In this document: positions 63,490 through 64,000 of the stretch, one piece after another
Layout: the number at the start of each line of letters is the position of its first letter
Position numbering within the stretch: the first letter of the stretch is position 1
DNA from: Burkholderia vietnamiensis LMG 10929
Lineage (GTDB): Bacteria; Pseudomonadota; Gammaproteobacteria; Burkholderiales; Burkholderiaceae
Assembly (NCBI RefSeq): GCF_000959445.1
Contig: NZ_CP009630.1
Coordinates: forward strand, 868,001-932,000
Reading direction: 5' to 3'
DNA: 64,000 nucleotides
Program-made: the position numbers and the translations under genes
Notes under the pieces: model-generated
The model's input: the letters and a program-made list of their open reading frames with translations, nothing else
What the model was told of the DNA's origin: nothing
Databases searched by the model: none

Positions 63490-64000
63490 TCATGCGTCGC
63501 GCGCCAGCAGCGGCGCAACGCGCCGGCGCAGCTCGGGCACGACCTCGGCGTCGAACCACGGATGATGCTTGAACCACCCCTGGTTGCGCGGCGACGGATG
63601 CGGCAGCGGCAGCACACCGGGCCCGTAGTCGCGCCACGCTTGCACGGTGTCGGTCAGCGTCGCCTTGCGCGCGTCGCGCAGAAAATGCCGCTGCGCATAC
63701 TGGCCGATCAGCAGCGTCAGCCGGATCGACGGCAATTCGGCCAGCAGCCGGTCGAGCCACAGCGCCGCGCATTCCGGCCGCGGCGGGTTGTCGCCGCTCG
63801 CGCCGCGGCCGGGATAGCAGAAGCCCATCGGCACGATCGCGAAGCGCGTCGCGTCGTAGAACGTGTCGGCATCGACGCCGAGCCAGTCGCGCAGCCGCTT
63901 GCCGCTCGCATCGTCCCACGGGATGCCGCTCGCATGGACGCGCGCGCCGGGAGCCTGGCCGACGATCAGCACGCGCGCGTCGCGATGGGCGCGCAGCACC
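63490..64000 (-). CDS. Uracil-DNA glycosylase family protein (5' end beyond window)
   Basis: The visible C-terminal 170 residues contain motif VGQAPGARVHASGIPWDDASGKRLRDWLG and the DNA-intercalation loop LPHPSPRNQGW. ICYPG-type MGFCYPGRGASGDNPPRPECAALW is shared with bacterial UDG family 4/5-like proteins. The gene continues past 64000, so the N-terminus and start are not visible. It would remove uracil or a damaged base from DNA. Confidence 0.85.
   Translation of the reverse strand, partial: VLRAHRDARVLIVGQAPGARVHASGIPWDDASGKRLRDWLGVDADTFYDATRFAIVPMGFCYPGRGASGDNPPRPECAALWLDRLLAELPSIRLTLLIGQYAQRHFLRDARKATLTDTVQAWRDYGPGVLPLPHPSPRNQGWFKHHPWFDAEVVPELRRRVAPLLARDA

Overview
The window reads as a piece of a secondary chromosome of a Burkholderia cepacia complex species. 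The DNA is very GC-rich with G/C third positions. GTG and TTG starts are common, LysR and MocR regulators are dense, and the Burkholderia-type porin is typical. The gluconate/glucose dehydrogenase gamma-alpha-beta operon has subunit lengths of 168, 539 and 425 aa and a Cys cluster as I remember them for the B. cepacia FAD-dependent glucose dehydrogenase. The genus call rests on recognising families; no search was run. No tRNA, rRNA, insertion sequence, prophage or CRISPR array was seen.

Layout. 1-4.2 kb: a MocR regulator, then a MarR / cysteine-hydrolase-fold / DHA2 efflux cassette. 4.2-7.4 kb: a small conserved protein, a periplasmic D,D-peptidase, a LysR regulator and a 94-aa winged-helix protein. 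7.4-10.8 kb: mgtA behind a leader of about 550 nt with two small ORFs. 10.9-16.9 kb: a lipoprotein subtilase, an amino-acid binding protein, a Bcr/CflA pump and two exported proteins. 17.0-25.3 kb: pbpC with a 2016-aa alpha-2-macroglobulin. 25.6-30.8 kb: the FAD-glucose dehydrogenase operon behind a perfect FNR-type box, followed by DoxX and a porin. 30.9-33.5 kb: an MHS transporter, a decayed M20 amidohydrolase and a divergent LysR gene. 33.7-38.4 kb: ppnP, a small exported protein, and a MarR/ClC unit plus an HPP-CBS membrane protein that share one operator motif. 38.8-42.0 kb: two LysR genes and a ChaA-type antiporter. 42.4-46.3 kb: a compact phenylacetate cluster (paaH, paaK, enoyl-CoA hydratase) under a PaaR-type operator. 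46.4-57.3 kb: MarC, an aldo/keto reductase, a CPBP protease, a VC0807-like protein, a 7-bp minisatellite, a butanediol-type dehydrogenase with a sigma-54-like control region, a double GNAT protein, a PdxR/MocR regulator, and a ynfM/ynfL-like pair. 57.5-60.6 kb: a periplasmic HtrA protease and a Bcr/CflA efflux gene preceded by an apparent ribosome-mediated attenuator. 60.7-64 kb: an FAA hydrolase, an AraC regulator, a YkgJ Cys-cluster protein and a uracil-DNA glycosylase cut by the window edge.

The most interesting signal is at 59167-59391. In order it holds a sigma-70-like promoter, a 16-codon ORF (MNAAIFFVVVHRRRVR) rich in codons rare in this genome, an intrinsic terminator, and the TTG start of an MFS drug pump. 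Part of the leader ORF can pair, over 10 bp with one bulge, with sequence overlapping the 5' arm of the terminator. This is the architecture of a translation-stalling, drug- or tRNA-responsive attenuator. The mgtA leader, the shared MarR operator, the FNR box on the dehydrogenase operon and the sigma-54/enhancer array of the alcohol dehydrogenase are secondary leads.
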